Assembly (NCBI GenBank): GCA_040385105.1
Contig: JAZKHY010000003.1
Coordinates: forward strand, 27,045 to 91,044
DNA from: JACMQX01 sp040385105
Lineage (GTDB): Bacteria > Pseudomonadota > Gammaproteobacteria > Burkholderiales > Burkholderiaceae_C
Direction: 5' to 3'
Length of the DNA stretch: 64,000 nucleotides
Below are positions 1 through 10,683 of the stretch, piece after piece. A model generated the notes under the pieces. That model was not told the origin of the DNA and did not search any database. It was given only the letters and a program-made list of their open reading frames with translations. Numbering within the stretch: position 1 is the stretch's first letter; the number at the start of each line of letters is the position of its first letter. The translations under genes and the position numbers were made by a program.

Positions 1-342
1 CCGATGGTGATGGACACCTTCGGCTGCGCGCCCAAGTTCCTGGCCGAGAACGGCAAGGCCGCCAAGGCCCTGGCCGACAGCTACTTTGAAGCCGTCGAAA
101 TGATCAAGAAGGATCCGGCGAAGAGCTACGAGATCATGGGCGCCGACGTGAAGCAGTCCGGCGAGGCCTTTGGCAAGTCGGCTGGCTTCCTGCGCTGGCA
201 GGACAAGGCGGCCAACCAGAAGTTCTTTGCGGGCGAACATGCTGCCTTCACCAAGGAAGCGGCCGAGCTGCTGCTTGAGGCCGGTGTGATCAAGTCCATC
301 CCCGACCTGAGCAAGCTGGCCGACACGCAATTCATCAAGTGA
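1..342 (+). CDS. ABC transporter substrate-binding protein, NitT/TauT type (3' part)
   Basis: This is the last 113 residues of a periplasmic solute-binding protein; the reading frame is open through the left edge of the window, so the start lies outside. The fragment is Ala/Lys/Glu-rich and ends in alternating helices, as the C-terminal lobe of nitrate/sulfonate/taurine-type binding proteins does. The assignment rests mainly on context: a permease overlaps its stop (GTGA) and an ATPase follows. It would deliver a small anion or organic solute to that permease. The substrate cannot be told from the fragment. Confidence 0.75.
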   Translation, partial: PMVMDTFGCAPKFLAENGKAAKALADSYFEAVEMIKKDPAKSYEIMGADVKQSGEAFGKSAGFLRWQDKAANQKFFAGEHAAFTKEAAELLLEAGVIKSIPDLSKLADTQFIK

Positions 343-1118
343 AGCCCCTGCAACCCGTCTCTCCCGGCGCGCGCGTCGCGCTGGGGGTGAGCTTCTTCAT
401 CCTGTTCTTTGCGCTCTGGGCCGCCGTCACGTTCAGTGGCTATGTGCCCAAGACTTTCCTGGCCGACCCCTTGACCATGGTGAAGTCGGGCTATGACCTG
501 CTGGCCAACCAGGGCTTCATCAAGGACATCGGCATGACGATGTGGCGGGTGCTGGGCGGCTTCTTCATTGCCGCCGTGCTGGCGGTGCCGCTGGGCGTGA
601 TGATGGGGGCCTACAAGGGCGTGGAGGCGTTCTTCGAACCGTTCGTGAGCTTTGCGCGCTACCTGCCGGCGTCGGCCTTCATCCCGCTGCTGATTTTGTG
701 GGCAGGCATCGGCGAGGCGCAGAAGTTGAGCCTCATCTTCATCGGCAGCTTCTTCCAGCTGGTGCTGATGATCGCAGTGAGCGTGGGCAACACCCGGCGC
801 GACCTTGTGGAAGCCGCCTACACGCTGGGCGCTGGCGACCGCGGCATCGTCACCCGCGTGCTGTTGCCCAGCAGCGCCCCCGAGATTGCCGAGACGCTGC
901 GCATGGTGCTGGGCTGGGCCTGGACCTATGTCATCGTGGCGGAACTCATCGGCGCCTCCAGCGGCATCGGCCACATGATCACCGACAGCCAGGCACTGCT
1001 GGCCACGGACCAGATCATCTTCGGCATCATAGTGATCGGGCTGATCGGGCTGGTGACGGACTTCGCCTTCAAGGCCTTCAACAAAAAGCTGTTCCCCTGG
1101 GCGCAGATCGGACGATGA
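339..1118 (+). CDS. ABC transporter permease, NitT/TauT family
   Basis: A 259-residue inner-membrane permease of the SsuC/TauC/NrtB family (BPD_transp_1). It has about six hydrophobic helices and, near residues 150-175, the EAAYTLGAGD stretch that matches the EAA loop contacting the ATPase. The start is GTG at 339, overlapping the stop of the binding protein by 4 bases, so translation is probably coupled. It forms the channel of an importer for a sulfonate-, nitrate- or pyrimidine-like solute; the sequence does not decide which. Confidence 0.88.
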   Translation: MKPLQPVSPGARVALGVSFFILFFALWAAVTFSGYVPKTFLADPLTMVKSGYDLLANQGFIKDIGMTMWRVLGGFFIAAVLAVPLGVMMGAYKGVEAFFEPFVSFARYLPASAFIPLLILWAGIGEAQKLSLIFIGSFFQLVLMIAVSVGNTRRDLVEAAYTLGAGDRGIVTRVLLPSSAPEIAETLRMVLGWAWTYVIVAELIGASSGIGHMITDSQALLATDQIIFGIIVIGLIGLVTDFAFKAFNKKLFPWAQIGR

Positions 1119-1125
1119 CATCCGT

Positions 1126-1923
1126 ATGAGCATCCTCAACGTCAACGGCGTCTCCAGGACTTTCGCAGGTGCCAACGGCGGCACAGTCGCGCTGCAAGCC
1201 ACCGACCTCACCGTCGAAGAGAACGATTTCATCACCATCCTCGGCCCTTCGGGGTGCGGCAAGAGCACGCTGCTGCGCATGGTGGCTGGGCTGGACACAC
1301 CGACGGCCGGCAGCATTGCGCTGGATGGCAAGCCGGTAACCGGCCCGGGCGCCGACCGCGGCATGGTGTTCCAGAGCTACACCCTGTTTCCCTGGCTCAG
1401 CATCCTTCAGAACGTGTGCTTCGGCCTGCGTGAAAAAGGCCTGCCGCTGGCGGAACAGCAGGCCATCGCGCATGAGTTCATCGGCAAGGTGGGGCTCAAG
1501 GGCTTCGAGAACCATTTCCCCAAGCAGCTCTCGGGCGGCATGCAGCAGCGCACGGCGCTGGCACGGGCACTGGCCAATAACCCGCGCATCCTGCTGATGG
1601 ACGAGCCCTTCGGCGCGCTGGACCACCAGACCCGCGAGCTGATGCAGGAACTGCTGCAGGGCATCTGGGAGGCCGAGCGCAAGACCGTGCTGTTTGTGAC
1701 GCACGACATCGACGAGGCCATCTTCATGGGCAACCGCACTGTTGTCATGAGCGCGCGGCCCGGCCGCATCAAGTGCGACCTGCCGGTGCCGATTGACCAT
1801 CCGCGCCACTACTCCGTCAAGACCACGCCGGTGTTCATGGAACTCAAGGCCCGCCTGACCGAAGAGATTCGTATCGAGGTGCAACGCGCGGCCGGCTTGC
1901 TGACAGATCCGGCGCAGGCCTGA
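1126..1923 (+). CDS. ABC transporter ATP-binding protein, NitT/TauT family
   Basis: A 265-residue ATPase of the SsuB/TauB/NrtD type. Walker A GPSGCGKST lies at about residues 40-48, the Q-loop VFQSYTLFPW follows, the signature LSGGMQQR lies at about 134-141, and Walker B LLMDEPFGALD and the switch histidine (FVTHDIDEA) come after. It starts 7 bases after the permease stop, completing a binding protein-permease-ATPase operon. Two such subunits would power the permease. The ligand is unknown. Confidence 0.9.
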   Translation: MSILNVNGVSRTFAGANGGTVALQATDLTVEENDFITILGPSGCGKSTLLRMVAGLDTPTAGSIALDGKPVTGPGADRGMVFQSYTLFPWLSILQNVCFGLREKGLPLAEQQAIAHEFIGKVGLKGFENHFPKQLSGGMQQRTALARALANNPRILLMDEPFGALDHQTRELMQELLQGIWEAERKTVLFVTHDIDEAIFMGNRTVVMSARPGRIKCDLPVPIDHPRHYSVKTTPVFMELKARLTEEIRIEVQRAAGLLTDPAQA

Positions 1924-1942
1924 GCTACATTTGCCAGCCGCG

Positions 1943-1969
1943 TGTCGATTCCGGCGCGCGCCGTTCGTC
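1943..1969 (+). promoter_or_regulatory. ECF42-type promoter candidate before the SmvA-like efflux gene
   Basis: TGTCGA at 1943-1948 and CGTC at 1966-1969 are separated by 17 bases. The same two boxes with the same spacing and similar flanks (TCCGG after the first box, GTTCGTCGTG around the second) recur at 3566-3592. Promoters of ECF42 sigma factors are reported to have TGTCGA at -35 and CG(A/T)C at -10. The element covers the GTG codon at 1942, which argues that the gene starts downstream at 1993. No sigma factor gene is in the window. Confidence 0.7.
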
Positions 1970-1992
1970 GTGGGTTGAAGGAGCCCCTGAGC

Positions 1993-3552
1993 ATGGCAGA
2001 TTCGCTGACCGTTGAGCCCGCAATTCCCGATACCGCACGCGCCGGCCGGCGCGAATGGATCGGCCTGGCCGTCATCGCCCTGCCCTGCCTGCTCTATTCA
2101 ATGGACCTCACGGTCCTGAACCTCGCCATCCCGGCCATCACCGCCGACCTGAAACCCAGCGCCGCGCAGATGCTGTGGATCGTGGATATCTACGGCTTCC
2201 TCGTCGCGGGCTCGCTCATCACCATGGGCACGCTGGGCGACCGCATCGGGCGGCGCAAGCTGCTGCTGATCGGCGCTGCGGCCTTTGGCGTGGCCTCGGT
2301 CCTGGCGGCGATGGCCAACACCGCGGAGCAGCTGATCGCTGCGCGGGCCCTGCTGGGCGTCGCCGGCGCGACGCTGGCGCCGTCCACCCTCTCGCTCATC
2401 CGCAACATGTTCACCGACCCGCGTGACCGCACGGTGGCCATCGGCATCTGGATCGGCAGCTTCTCGGCCGGCGGCGCCATCGCGCCCTTGCTGGGCGGCA
2501 TTGTGCTGGCCCACTTCCAGTGGGGCGCGGTGTTCCTTCTGGCCGTGCCGGTGATGGCGCTGCTGCTGGTGCTGGGCCCGCTGCTGCTGCCGGAGTACCG
2601 TGACCCGTCGCCCGGCCGGCTGGACATTGCAAGCGCGGCGCTGTCGATGTCTGCCGTGCTGTCCGCCATTTATGGCATCAAGCACCTGGCTGAACACGGC
2701 CCCTCGCTCGTGGCAGCAGTCACGATTGTTTCGGGACTCGCCCTGGCCGCGCTGTTCATACACCGGCAGAAATCCCTGCCGTCACCGCTGATCGACCTTG
2801 CCTTGTTCCGCCGGCCGGCTTTCCGTGCAGCCCTGGGCGTCAACCTGCTGGGCTTCTTTGCGATGTTTGCTTCCTTCCTGTACGTCGCCCAGTACCTGCA
2901 ACTGGTGCTCGGGATGAACCCGCTGCGCGCAGGCTTGTGGACGCTGCCCTCAGCCTTCAGCTTCATCGCGGGCTCGTTCATCGTGCCGCTGATTGCGAAG
3001 CGGACCGGCACGGTGCCGCTGATGGTGGCCGGGCTGGTGACGGCTGCCGCCGGCTTCCTGCTGCTGACGCAGGCGGGCAGCGGCGGGCTGGCCATCGTGA
3101 TCGCGGGCTCGGTGGTGTTCTCGCTGGGCCTGGTGCCGGTGGTGGCGCTGACCACCGACATCATCGTCAGCAGCGTGCCGCCCGAACGCGCGGGCACGGC
3201 GTCGGCCCTGTCGGAAACCAGCTCCGAGCTGGGTGGCGCCCTGGGCATCGCGGTACTGGGCAGTGTGGCAGCGGCCGTGTATCGCACCAGCATGGCGGAT
3301 GCGGTGCCGGCGGGCCTGGCACAGGTGGCGGGCGATGCAGCCCGCGCCACCATCGGCGGCGCGATGGCCATGGCGGCCGGGCTGCCCGACGCCGCCGGCA
3401 CAGCCCTGCTGGAGGCGGCGCGCGGCGCCTATGTGGACGGCATGCAGGCAGCCACCGCCATCAGCGCCGCCGTGATGCTGGCCACGGCCCTGCTCGCGGC
3501 CGTGACCTTGAGGCATGGAGCCGGGGCGGGGCCGGGTAAACCCGGGGTGTAA
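1993..3552 (+). CDS. MFS multidrug efflux transporter, DHA2 family, SmvA/QacA-like
   Basis: A 519-residue proton-driven exporter with about 14 hydrophobic segments. The N-terminal region has the WIVDIYGF-AGSL-GTLGDRIGRRKLL block typical of SmvA/LfrA-type pumps for quaternary ammonium compounds and methyl viologen. The reading frame is open from a GTG at 1942, but the ATG at 1993 has an AAGGAG box 9 bases ahead, and the upstream GTG lies inside a promoter-like element, so 1993 is preferred. The actual drug substrate is inferred from the family only. Confidence 0.85.
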   Translation: MADSLTVEPAIPDTARAGRREWIGLAVIALPCLLYSMDLTVLNLAIPAITADLKPSAAQMLWIVDIYGFLVAGSLITMGTLGDRIGRRKLLLIGAAAFGVASVLAAMANTAEQLIAARALLGVAGATLAPSTLSLIRNMFTDPRDRTVAIGIWIGSFSAGGAIAPLLGGIVLAHFQWGAVFLLAVPVMALLLVLGPLLLPEYRDPSPGRLDIASAALSMSAVLSAIYGIKHLAEHGPSLVAAVTIVSGLALAALFIHRQKSLPSPLIDLALFRRPAFRAALGVNLLGFFAMFASFLYVAQYLQLVLGMNPLRAGLWTLPSAFSFIAGSFIVPLIAKRTGTVPLMVAGLVTAAAGFLLLTQAGSGGLAIVIAGSVVFSLGLVPVVALTTDIIVSSVPPERAGTASALSETSSELGGALGIAVLGSVAAAVYRTSMADAVPAGLAQVAGDAARATIGGAMAMAAGLPDAAGTALLEAARGAYVDGMQAATAISAAVMLATALLAAVTLRHGAGAGPGKPGV

Positions 3553-3565
3553 AAATCTGCAGGGG

Positions 3566-3592
3566 TGTCGAATCCGGCCCCTCCCGTTCGTC
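3566..3592 (+). promoter_or_regulatory. ECF42-type promoter candidate before the DUF1428 operon
   Basis: TGTCGA at 3566-3571, 17 bases, CGTC at 3589-3592. It repeats the 1943-1969 element in both boxes and in spacing, although the spacer interior differs. It sits 33 bases ahead of the DUF1428 start codon and just after the stop of the SmvA-like gene, so it would give the four-gene unit 3626-6489 its own promoter. DUF1428, VOC and SRPBCC families often travel with ECF41/ECF42 sigma factors (family knowledge). Confidence 0.72.
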
Positions 3593-3625
3593 GTGTCAGT
3601 ACCAACCACTGAAAAGGAGGTCCCC

Positions 3626-3988
3626 ATGGCCAACTATGTTGACGGCTTCCTCGTTCCGGTTCCCAAGGCAAATGTCGAGACCTACCGCAAGATCGCGCGC
3701 AAGGCCGGCAAGATCTGGATGGAGTTCGGGGCGCTCCAGTACATCGAATGCGTCGCCGATGACGTCAAGCCGGGCAAGTGGACATCGTTCCCGCAGGCCG
3801 TGAAGCTCAAGCCGGATGAAGTCGTCGTGTTCTCGTACATCGTCTACAAGTCGCGCAAGCAGCGCGACACGATCAACGCCAAGGTCATGGCCGACCCGCG
3901 CATGAAGGCCATGATGGGCCCCGATTCGATGCCGTTCGACGGCAAGCGGATGATGTGGGGCGGGTTCAAGACCATCGTCCAGTTCTGA
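3626..3988 (+). CDS. DUF1428 family protein (YbaA-like)
   Basis: A 120-residue protein beginning MANYVDGFLVPVPK, the conserved opening of the DUF1428/YbaA family, and ending in the PFDGKRMMWGGFK block of that family. It is predicted to be a small cytoplasmic protein with a dimeric alpha/beta-barrel (ferredoxin-like) fold. Its biochemical function is not established. The start at 3626 is fixed by a strong AAGGAGG box 5 bases upstream. It is the first gene of a unit with a VOC protein, an MFS pump and an SRPBCC protein. Confidence 0.88.
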   Translation: MANYVDGFLVPVPKANVETYRKIARKAGKIWMEFGALQYIECVADDVKPGKWTSFPQAVKLKPDEVVVFSYIVYKSRKQRDTINAKVMADPRMKAMMGPDSMPFDGKRMMWGGFKTIVQF

Positions 3989-4037
3989 CCGGCAGGGCCA
4001 ACCCCCACAGCCCACACCCCACACCCAGGAGCACACC

Positions 4038-4460
4038 ATGAATGTCATGCACTACCTCAGCTTTGAAGGCAGGACCGACGAAGCCTTCGCCTTCTACGAA
4101 AAAGCCATCGGCGCGAAAATCGGCGCCATCATGCGGATGGACGAGAGCCCCGAGCCGATGCCGCCCGGCATGGTCCCGCCCGGCAGCGAAAAGAAAGTCA
4201 TGCACGGCGAGATCCTGATCGGGGACACCACCCTCATGGCCAGCGACGGCTATTGCACCGGCAAGCCCACATTCGGTGGCGTGACGCTGGTGCTCAATGC
4301 CGCGAACGATGCAGAAGCTGCAAAACACTTCAACGCGCTGGCCGACGGCGGCAAGGTCAACATGCCCATCGGCAAGACCTTCTTCTCGTCGCACTTCGGC
4401 ATGCTGAACGACCGATTCGGCGTGCCCTGGATGGTCATTGTGCCGATGCCGCGCGGCTGA
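4038..4460 (+). CDS. VOC (glyoxalase-fold) protein, PhnB/YjdN-like
   Basis: A 140-residue protein of the PhnB-like branch of the vicinal-oxygen-chelate superfamily: YLSFEGRTDEAFAFYEKAIGA at the start, then GEILIGDTTLMASDG in the middle and a closing FGVPWMVIVP strand. Such proteins are small cytoplasmic dimers; members include metalloenzymes, antibiotic-binding proteins and many of unknown role. CCAGGAG lies 6 bases before the start. Its position between DUF1428 and an efflux pump suggests a role in handling a toxic small molecule (inference). Confidence 0.87.
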   Translation: MNVMHYLSFEGRTDEAFAFYEKAIGAKIGAIMRMDESPEPMPPGMVPPGSEKKVMHGEILIGDTTLMASDGYCTGKPTFGGVTLVLNAANDAEAAKHFNALADGGKVNMPIGKTFFSSHFGMLNDRFGVPWMVIVPMPRG

Positions 4461-4476
4461 CCAGGAGCCATCGCCC

Positions 4477-5919
4477 ATGCAGCAAAACCCCGACGCCCGC
4501 AAGCGCTGGCTGGCCCTGCTCGTGCTGTGCATGGGCGTGCTGATGATCGTGCTGGACACGACCATCGTGAATGTCGCCCTGCCCTCGATCCGCGAAGACC
4601 TGCACTTCACCGAGACCTCCCTGGTCTGGGTGGTCAATGCCTACATGCTCACTTTCGGCGGCTTCCTGCTGCTGGGCGGGCGGCTGGGCGACCTGTACGG
4701 GCACCGGCGGATGTTCCTCGCCGGCATCGTGCTGTTCACCGTTGCCTCGCTGGCCTGCGGCCTGGCCAATTCACAGGCCTTGCTGATCGTGGCGCGGGCG
4801 GTGCAGGGGCTGGGTGGCGCAGTGGTCTCGGCCGTGGCGCTGTCGCTGATCATGAACCTGTTCACCGAGCCTGCGGAGCGGGCCAGGGCCATGGGTGTCT
4901 ACGGCTTTGTCTGCGCAGGCGGCGGCAGCATCGGCGTGCTGCTGGGCGGCCTGCTGACCAGCGCCTTGAGCTGGCACTGGATCTTCCTGGTCAACCTGCC
5001 GATCGGCGTGCTGGTGTACTGGCTGTGCCTCAAGCTCATTGCCGGCGGCAGCGGCCAGGCCGGCGCAGGCGCGCTGGACGTGGGTGGCGCCGTCACCGTC
5101 ACACTGGCGCTGATGCTGGCCGTTTATGCCGTCGTCAACGGCAATGAGGCGGGCTGGGCATCGCTGCAGACACTGGGCCTGCTCGCCGTGGCCATGGTGC
5201 TCTTTGCTTCGTTCCTGGTGATCGAGTCGCGCGTCGATGCGCCGCTGGTGCCGCTGGGCCTGTTCCGGCTGCGCAGCCTGGCCACGGCCAATGTGGTGGG
5301 CGTGCTGTGGTCGGCTGCGATGTTCGCCTGGTTCTTCATTTCCGCCCTGTACCTGCAGCTGGTGCTGGGCTACAGCGCGATGCAGGTGGGCCTGGCCTTC
5401 CTGCCGGCCAACCTGATCATGGCGGGCTTCTCGCTCGGCCTGTCGGCCAGGATCGTCATGCGCTTCGGCATCCGGGGACCGCTGGCATCCGGCCTGGCCC
5501 TGGCTGCCGCGGGCCTGCTGCTGTTTGCCCGGGCGCCGGCCCATGGCAGCTTTGCACTGGATGTCCTGCCGGGCATGCTGCTGCTGGGCCTGGGCGCCGG
5601 CATTGCCTTCAACCCGCTGCTGCTCGCGGCAATGAGCGAGGCGGCGCCTGAGGAATCAGGCCTGGCGTCCGGCGTGGTCAACACCTCGTTCATGATGGGC
5701 GGGGCGCTGGGCCTGGCGGTGCTGGCAAGCCTGGCGGCGCTGCGCACGGAGCAACTGCTGGCCGCGGGCATTGCCACCCCGGCGGCCCTCAACGGCGGCT
5801 ACCAGCTCGCGTTCCTGGTGGGCGCCATCTTCGCGGCTGCGGCGGGGCTGCTCGGCGGGTTGCTGCTGCGTGGCGGCATGCCGGCCGCAACACCTGCGTC
5901 AACTCCCGCCGCTCATTGA
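4477..5919 (+). CDS. MFS efflux transporter, DHA2 (EmrB/QacA) family
   Basis: A 480-residue inner-membrane exporter with about 14 hydrophobic helices. Motif D1/A residues are visible: LDTTIVNVALPSI early in helix 1, then LVWVVNAYMLTFGGFLLLGGRLGDLYGHRR. The ATG at 4477 has CAGGAG about 9 bases ahead, and the gene follows the VOC gene after 16 bases. It is distinct from the SmvA-like pump at 1993-3552 and is probably co-transcribed with DUF1428 and VOC genes. The substrate is unknown. Confidence 0.87.
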   Translation: MQQNPDARKRWLALLVLCMGVLMIVLDTTIVNVALPSIREDLHFTETSLVWVVNAYMLTFGGFLLLGGRLGDLYGHRRMFLAGIVLFTVASLACGLANSQALLIVARAVQGLGGAVVSAVALSLIMNLFTEPAERARAMGVYGFVCAGGGSIGVLLGGLLTSALSWHWIFLVNLPIGVLVYWLCLKLIAGGSGQAGAGALDVGGAVTVTLALMLAVYAVVNGNEAGWASLQTLGLLAVAMVLFASFLVIESRVDAPLVPLGLFRLRSLATANVVGVLWSAAMFAWFFISALYLQLVLGYSAMQVGLAFLPANLIMAGFSLGLSARIVMRFGIRGPLASGLALAAAGLLLFARAPAHGSFALDVLPGMLLLGLGAGIAFNPLLLAAMSEAAPEESGLASGVVNTSFMMGGALGLAVLASLAALRTEQLLAAGIATPAALNGGYQLAFLVGAIFAAAAGLLGGLLLRGGMPAATPASTPAAH

Positions 5920-5961
5920 TCCAGCTGAAACAACACCTCCACCGCCATCAAGGAAATCACC

Positions 5962-6489
5962 ATGCTGAAGACCATTGCCATCGTTGCCGTCGTGCTCATC
6001 ATCGGCGTGCTGGCCTATGCCGCCACAAAGCCCGATACATTCCGCATCGAGCGCACCGCCACCATCAAGGCACCGCCCGACAAAGTCCACGCACTGATCA
6101 ACAACTTTGACGCCTGGGCCGGCTGGTCGCCCTGGGAGAAAAAGGACCCGGCCATGAAGCGCACGCGCAGCGGTCCTGCCAGTGGCAAGGGTTCGGTCTA
6201 TGCATGGGAAGGCAACAAGGACGTGGGCAAGGGGAGCATGGAAATCGCGGAGACCACCCCGCCATCGCGCGTGCTGGTCAAGCTCGACTTCCTGTCTCCG
6301 TTCGAGGCGCACAACATGGCAGAGTTCACCATGCAGCCCCAGGGCGACACCACCCGGGTCACCTGGGCGATGTACGGCCCCAGTCCCTACATCAGCAAGC
6401 TGATGACCACCTTCTTCAGCATGGACAAGATGGTGGGCAAGGACTTCGAGCAGGGCCTGGCCAACCTGAAGGCACTGGCCGAGAGGTAA
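5962..6489 (+). CDS. SRPBCC family protein with N-terminal membrane anchor
   Basis: A 175-residue protein: one hydrophobic segment at about residues 4-22, then a START-like/polyketide-cyclase (SRPBCC) domain with the typical opening FRIERTATIKAPPDKVHALINNFDAWAGWSPWE and closing C-terminal helix KDFEQGLANLKALAER. The fold makes a deep pocket for hydrophobic ligands. The anchor suggests the domain faces the periplasm or is membrane-attached. It is the last gene of the ECF42-type unit; AAGGAAA lies before the ATG. Ligand not predictable. Confidence 0.85.
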   Translation: MLKTIAIVAVVLIIGVLAYAATKPDTFRIERTATIKAPPDKVHALINNFDAWAGWSPWEKKDPAMKRTRSGPASGKGSVYAWEGNKDVGKGSMEIAETTPPSRVLVKLDFLSPFEAHNMAEFTMQPQGDTTRVTWAMYGPSPYISKLMTTFFSMDKMVGKDFEQGLANLKALAER

Positions 6490-6510
6490 AGCCGCGCCGG
6501 GCCTGCCTGC

Positions 6511-6984
6511 TCAGCCGCGCAGGCCATACGGGTCCGTATCGCCGCTGCCCATCACCTGCCCCTGCTTGAATACACCGCTCACCCGCATCGCCAGCACGCC
6601 GTCGGCACGCACCAGACCCTGGGCAAACAGCATGTTGCGGGTGCTGCGCAGGACGTCGGCTTCGCCCTGCACCCAGGCGCCAAGCGGGGCAGGCGCCAGG
6701 TAGTCGATCTGCAGGCTGATGGTCGGCAGGAAGCGCCGCTCGGGCACCGTCTCCTGGTACAGGGCGGCGCAGGGCATGAGCATGTCTGCAAAGCTGGCGA
6801 GCATGCCGCCATGGCAGTTCATCATCGGGTTGCAATGCCGCTCCTCGACGCGAAAGCCGAACAGGAAGCGGTTGCCTTTCAGCCTGCCGTAGAAAGGGCC
6901 GTTATGCCGCATGAAGGGTCCGCCCATGGGAATGGGTCGAAAGCCTTCGGGAATGTTGTCAGACGGCTGCGTGGTATCGGTCAT
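6511..6984 (-). CDS. PaaI-family thioesterase (hotdog fold)
   Basis: A 157-residue hotdog-fold protein of the PaaI/YigI type. The conserved NCHGGMLASFADML segment (about residues 57-70) is the active-site helix region, where HGG and the acidic residue in the following helix are typical. It would hydrolyse acyl- or aryl-acyl-CoA thioesters in the cytoplasm. It converges with the SRPBCC gene 21 bases away and has no clear operon partner. The substrate is unknown. Confidence 0.83.
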   Translation of the reverse strand: MTDTTQPSDNIPEGFRPIPMGGPFMRHNGPFYGRLKGNRFLFGFRVEERHCNPMMNCHGGMLASFADMLMPCAALYQETVPERRFLPTISLQIDYLAPAPLGAWVQGEADVLRSTRNMLFAQGLVRADGVLAMRVSGVFKQGQVMGSGDTDPYGLRG

Positions 6985-7040
6985 TTGCAGATGCTAGCCG
7001 CACAGTGCCGGATCGCGGGTCGGCTGTGTGACAGCAGGCA

Positions 7041-7370
7041 TCAGACCTGCCGTGAATCGCCAGCTCCGGGCTCCTTCGGCTCCACATCGGTGATGTCAGC
7101 GATCTCGCGGCGCCCGGGGGGCTGCGGGGCCGGCTCGCGCGGCATGCCCTGCCCGGCGCGAAAGACATGCTCGAAGCCGCTGCGCGGATTCATGCGCATC
7201 ACGAACGGCGTCACGGGCCGGCCGGTCAGCCGGGCCCAGGCCGCGCGCAGCACCCAGAAGGCGACCAGCAGCAACAGCGCCACCAGAAGCGCGGCGGCAA
7301 ACACCAGCCCTGCCGCAATCAGCACCAGGCGCAGGACAAGGCGGGCAAAGGCCGCGATCAGGTCATTCAC
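7041..7370 (-). CDS. Small membrane protein downstream of clpB
   Basis: A 109-residue protein with one long, very hydrophobic Leu/Ala segment (about residues 11-42) followed by a basic, then proline-rich, polar tail. The GTG at 7370 is the preferred start because an AAGGAG lies 11 bases ahead and the hydrophobic stretch begins soon after; the frame is open further upstream to 7463, but that would overlap the clpB end. It follows clpB after 37 bases and may be co-transcribed. No family recognised. Confidence 0.6.
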   Translation of the reverse strand: MNDLIAAFARLVLRLVLIAAGLVFAAALLVALLLLVAFWVLRAAWARLTGRPVTPFVMRMNPRSGFEHVFRAGQGMPREPAPQPPGRREIADITDVEPKEPGAGDSRQV

Positions 7371-7407
7371 GTTGCGAGGTTCTCCTTGCCCTGCATTGTC
7401 TGCGCAG

Positions 7408-10008
<2,601 letters not shown>

Positions 10009-10087
10009 GTTTTCTCCAACTCACCTCGAACTGAGGCTGATGCCCTCATTTTCAAGGGGGCGGCGCGGCAGGCGCTTGACTAGAATC

Positions 10088-10681
10088 ATGCGGATGAACA
10101 TTCACCAGCTCTCGATCAACTACATCCAGGAGCATGACCGCATCCTTTTGCGGATCAACACCTCGGCCGGTGAGGAACTGCGCCTGTGGTTCACCCGGCG
10201 GCTCACGCTGAACCTGTGGCCGATGCTGACGAAAATCGTGGCCGACCAGGTTGTCAAGCACGAGGCTGAAAAGTCGCCGGGCCTGGCGCCCGTCATCAGT
10301 GCTGACGAGGAGACCCGCAAGATGGTGGCCGAGTTCAAGAAGGAAGAAAACCTCCAGAACGCCGACTTCAAGACGCCCTACAACGACAAGCCCGCCGCCC
10401 TGCCCCTGGGCGCGGAACCGCTGCTTGTGACGGAAATGAACGTCACGCCACTGCCCACGGGCCAGCTGCAGCTGAGTTTTGCGGAGAAGCTGCCGGGTGC
10501 GCAGAACCCTCGCGGCTTCCAGATGGCGCTGGAATCACAGATGACGCACGGCATGGTCCACCTGCTGGAGAAGGCGCTGAAGACCTCGCTGTGGCAGGAG
10601 GTGCATGGGCTTGCCGCCCCCGCCCCGGCTGCGCCTGCACCCGACGAGCCGCCCGGCGACAAGCCCAAGTACCTGAATTGA
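10088..10681 (+). CDS. Conserved hypothetical protein
   Basis: A 197-residue soluble protein, divergent from clpB. It begins with an amphipathic strand-rich region (HQLSINYIQEHDRILLRINT, GEELRLWFTRRLTLNLWPML) and ends in a proline/alanine tail (residues about 175-195). I recognise it only as a kind of hypothetical protein common in Comamonadaceae and relatives; no function is known to me. Two starts are possible (ATG 10088 or 10094). A TAGAAT hexamer lies directly before the first, with no Shine-Dalgarno. Confidence 0.7.
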   Translation: MRMNIHQLSINYIQEHDRILLRINTSAGEELRLWFTRRLTLNLWPMLTKIVADQVVKHEAEKSPGLAPVISADEETRKMVAEFKKEENLQNADFKTPYNDKPAALPLGAEPLLVTEMNVTPLPTGQLQLSFAEKLPGAQNPRGFQMALESQMTHGMVHLLEKALKTSLWQEVHGLAAPAPAAPAPDEPPGDKPKYLN

Positions 10682-10683
10682 TG

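Noticed and set aside
126..1364. 412-residue minus-strand frame over the ABC operon
   Set aside because: Antisense to the permease and ATPase genes, His/Asp/Arg-rich with no domain; a GC-rich shadow frame.
1942..1992. GTG at 1942 as start of the SmvA-like gene
   Set aside because: It lies inside the TGTCGA-N17-CGTC promoter-like element, and an ATG at 1993 has a better ribosome-binding site.
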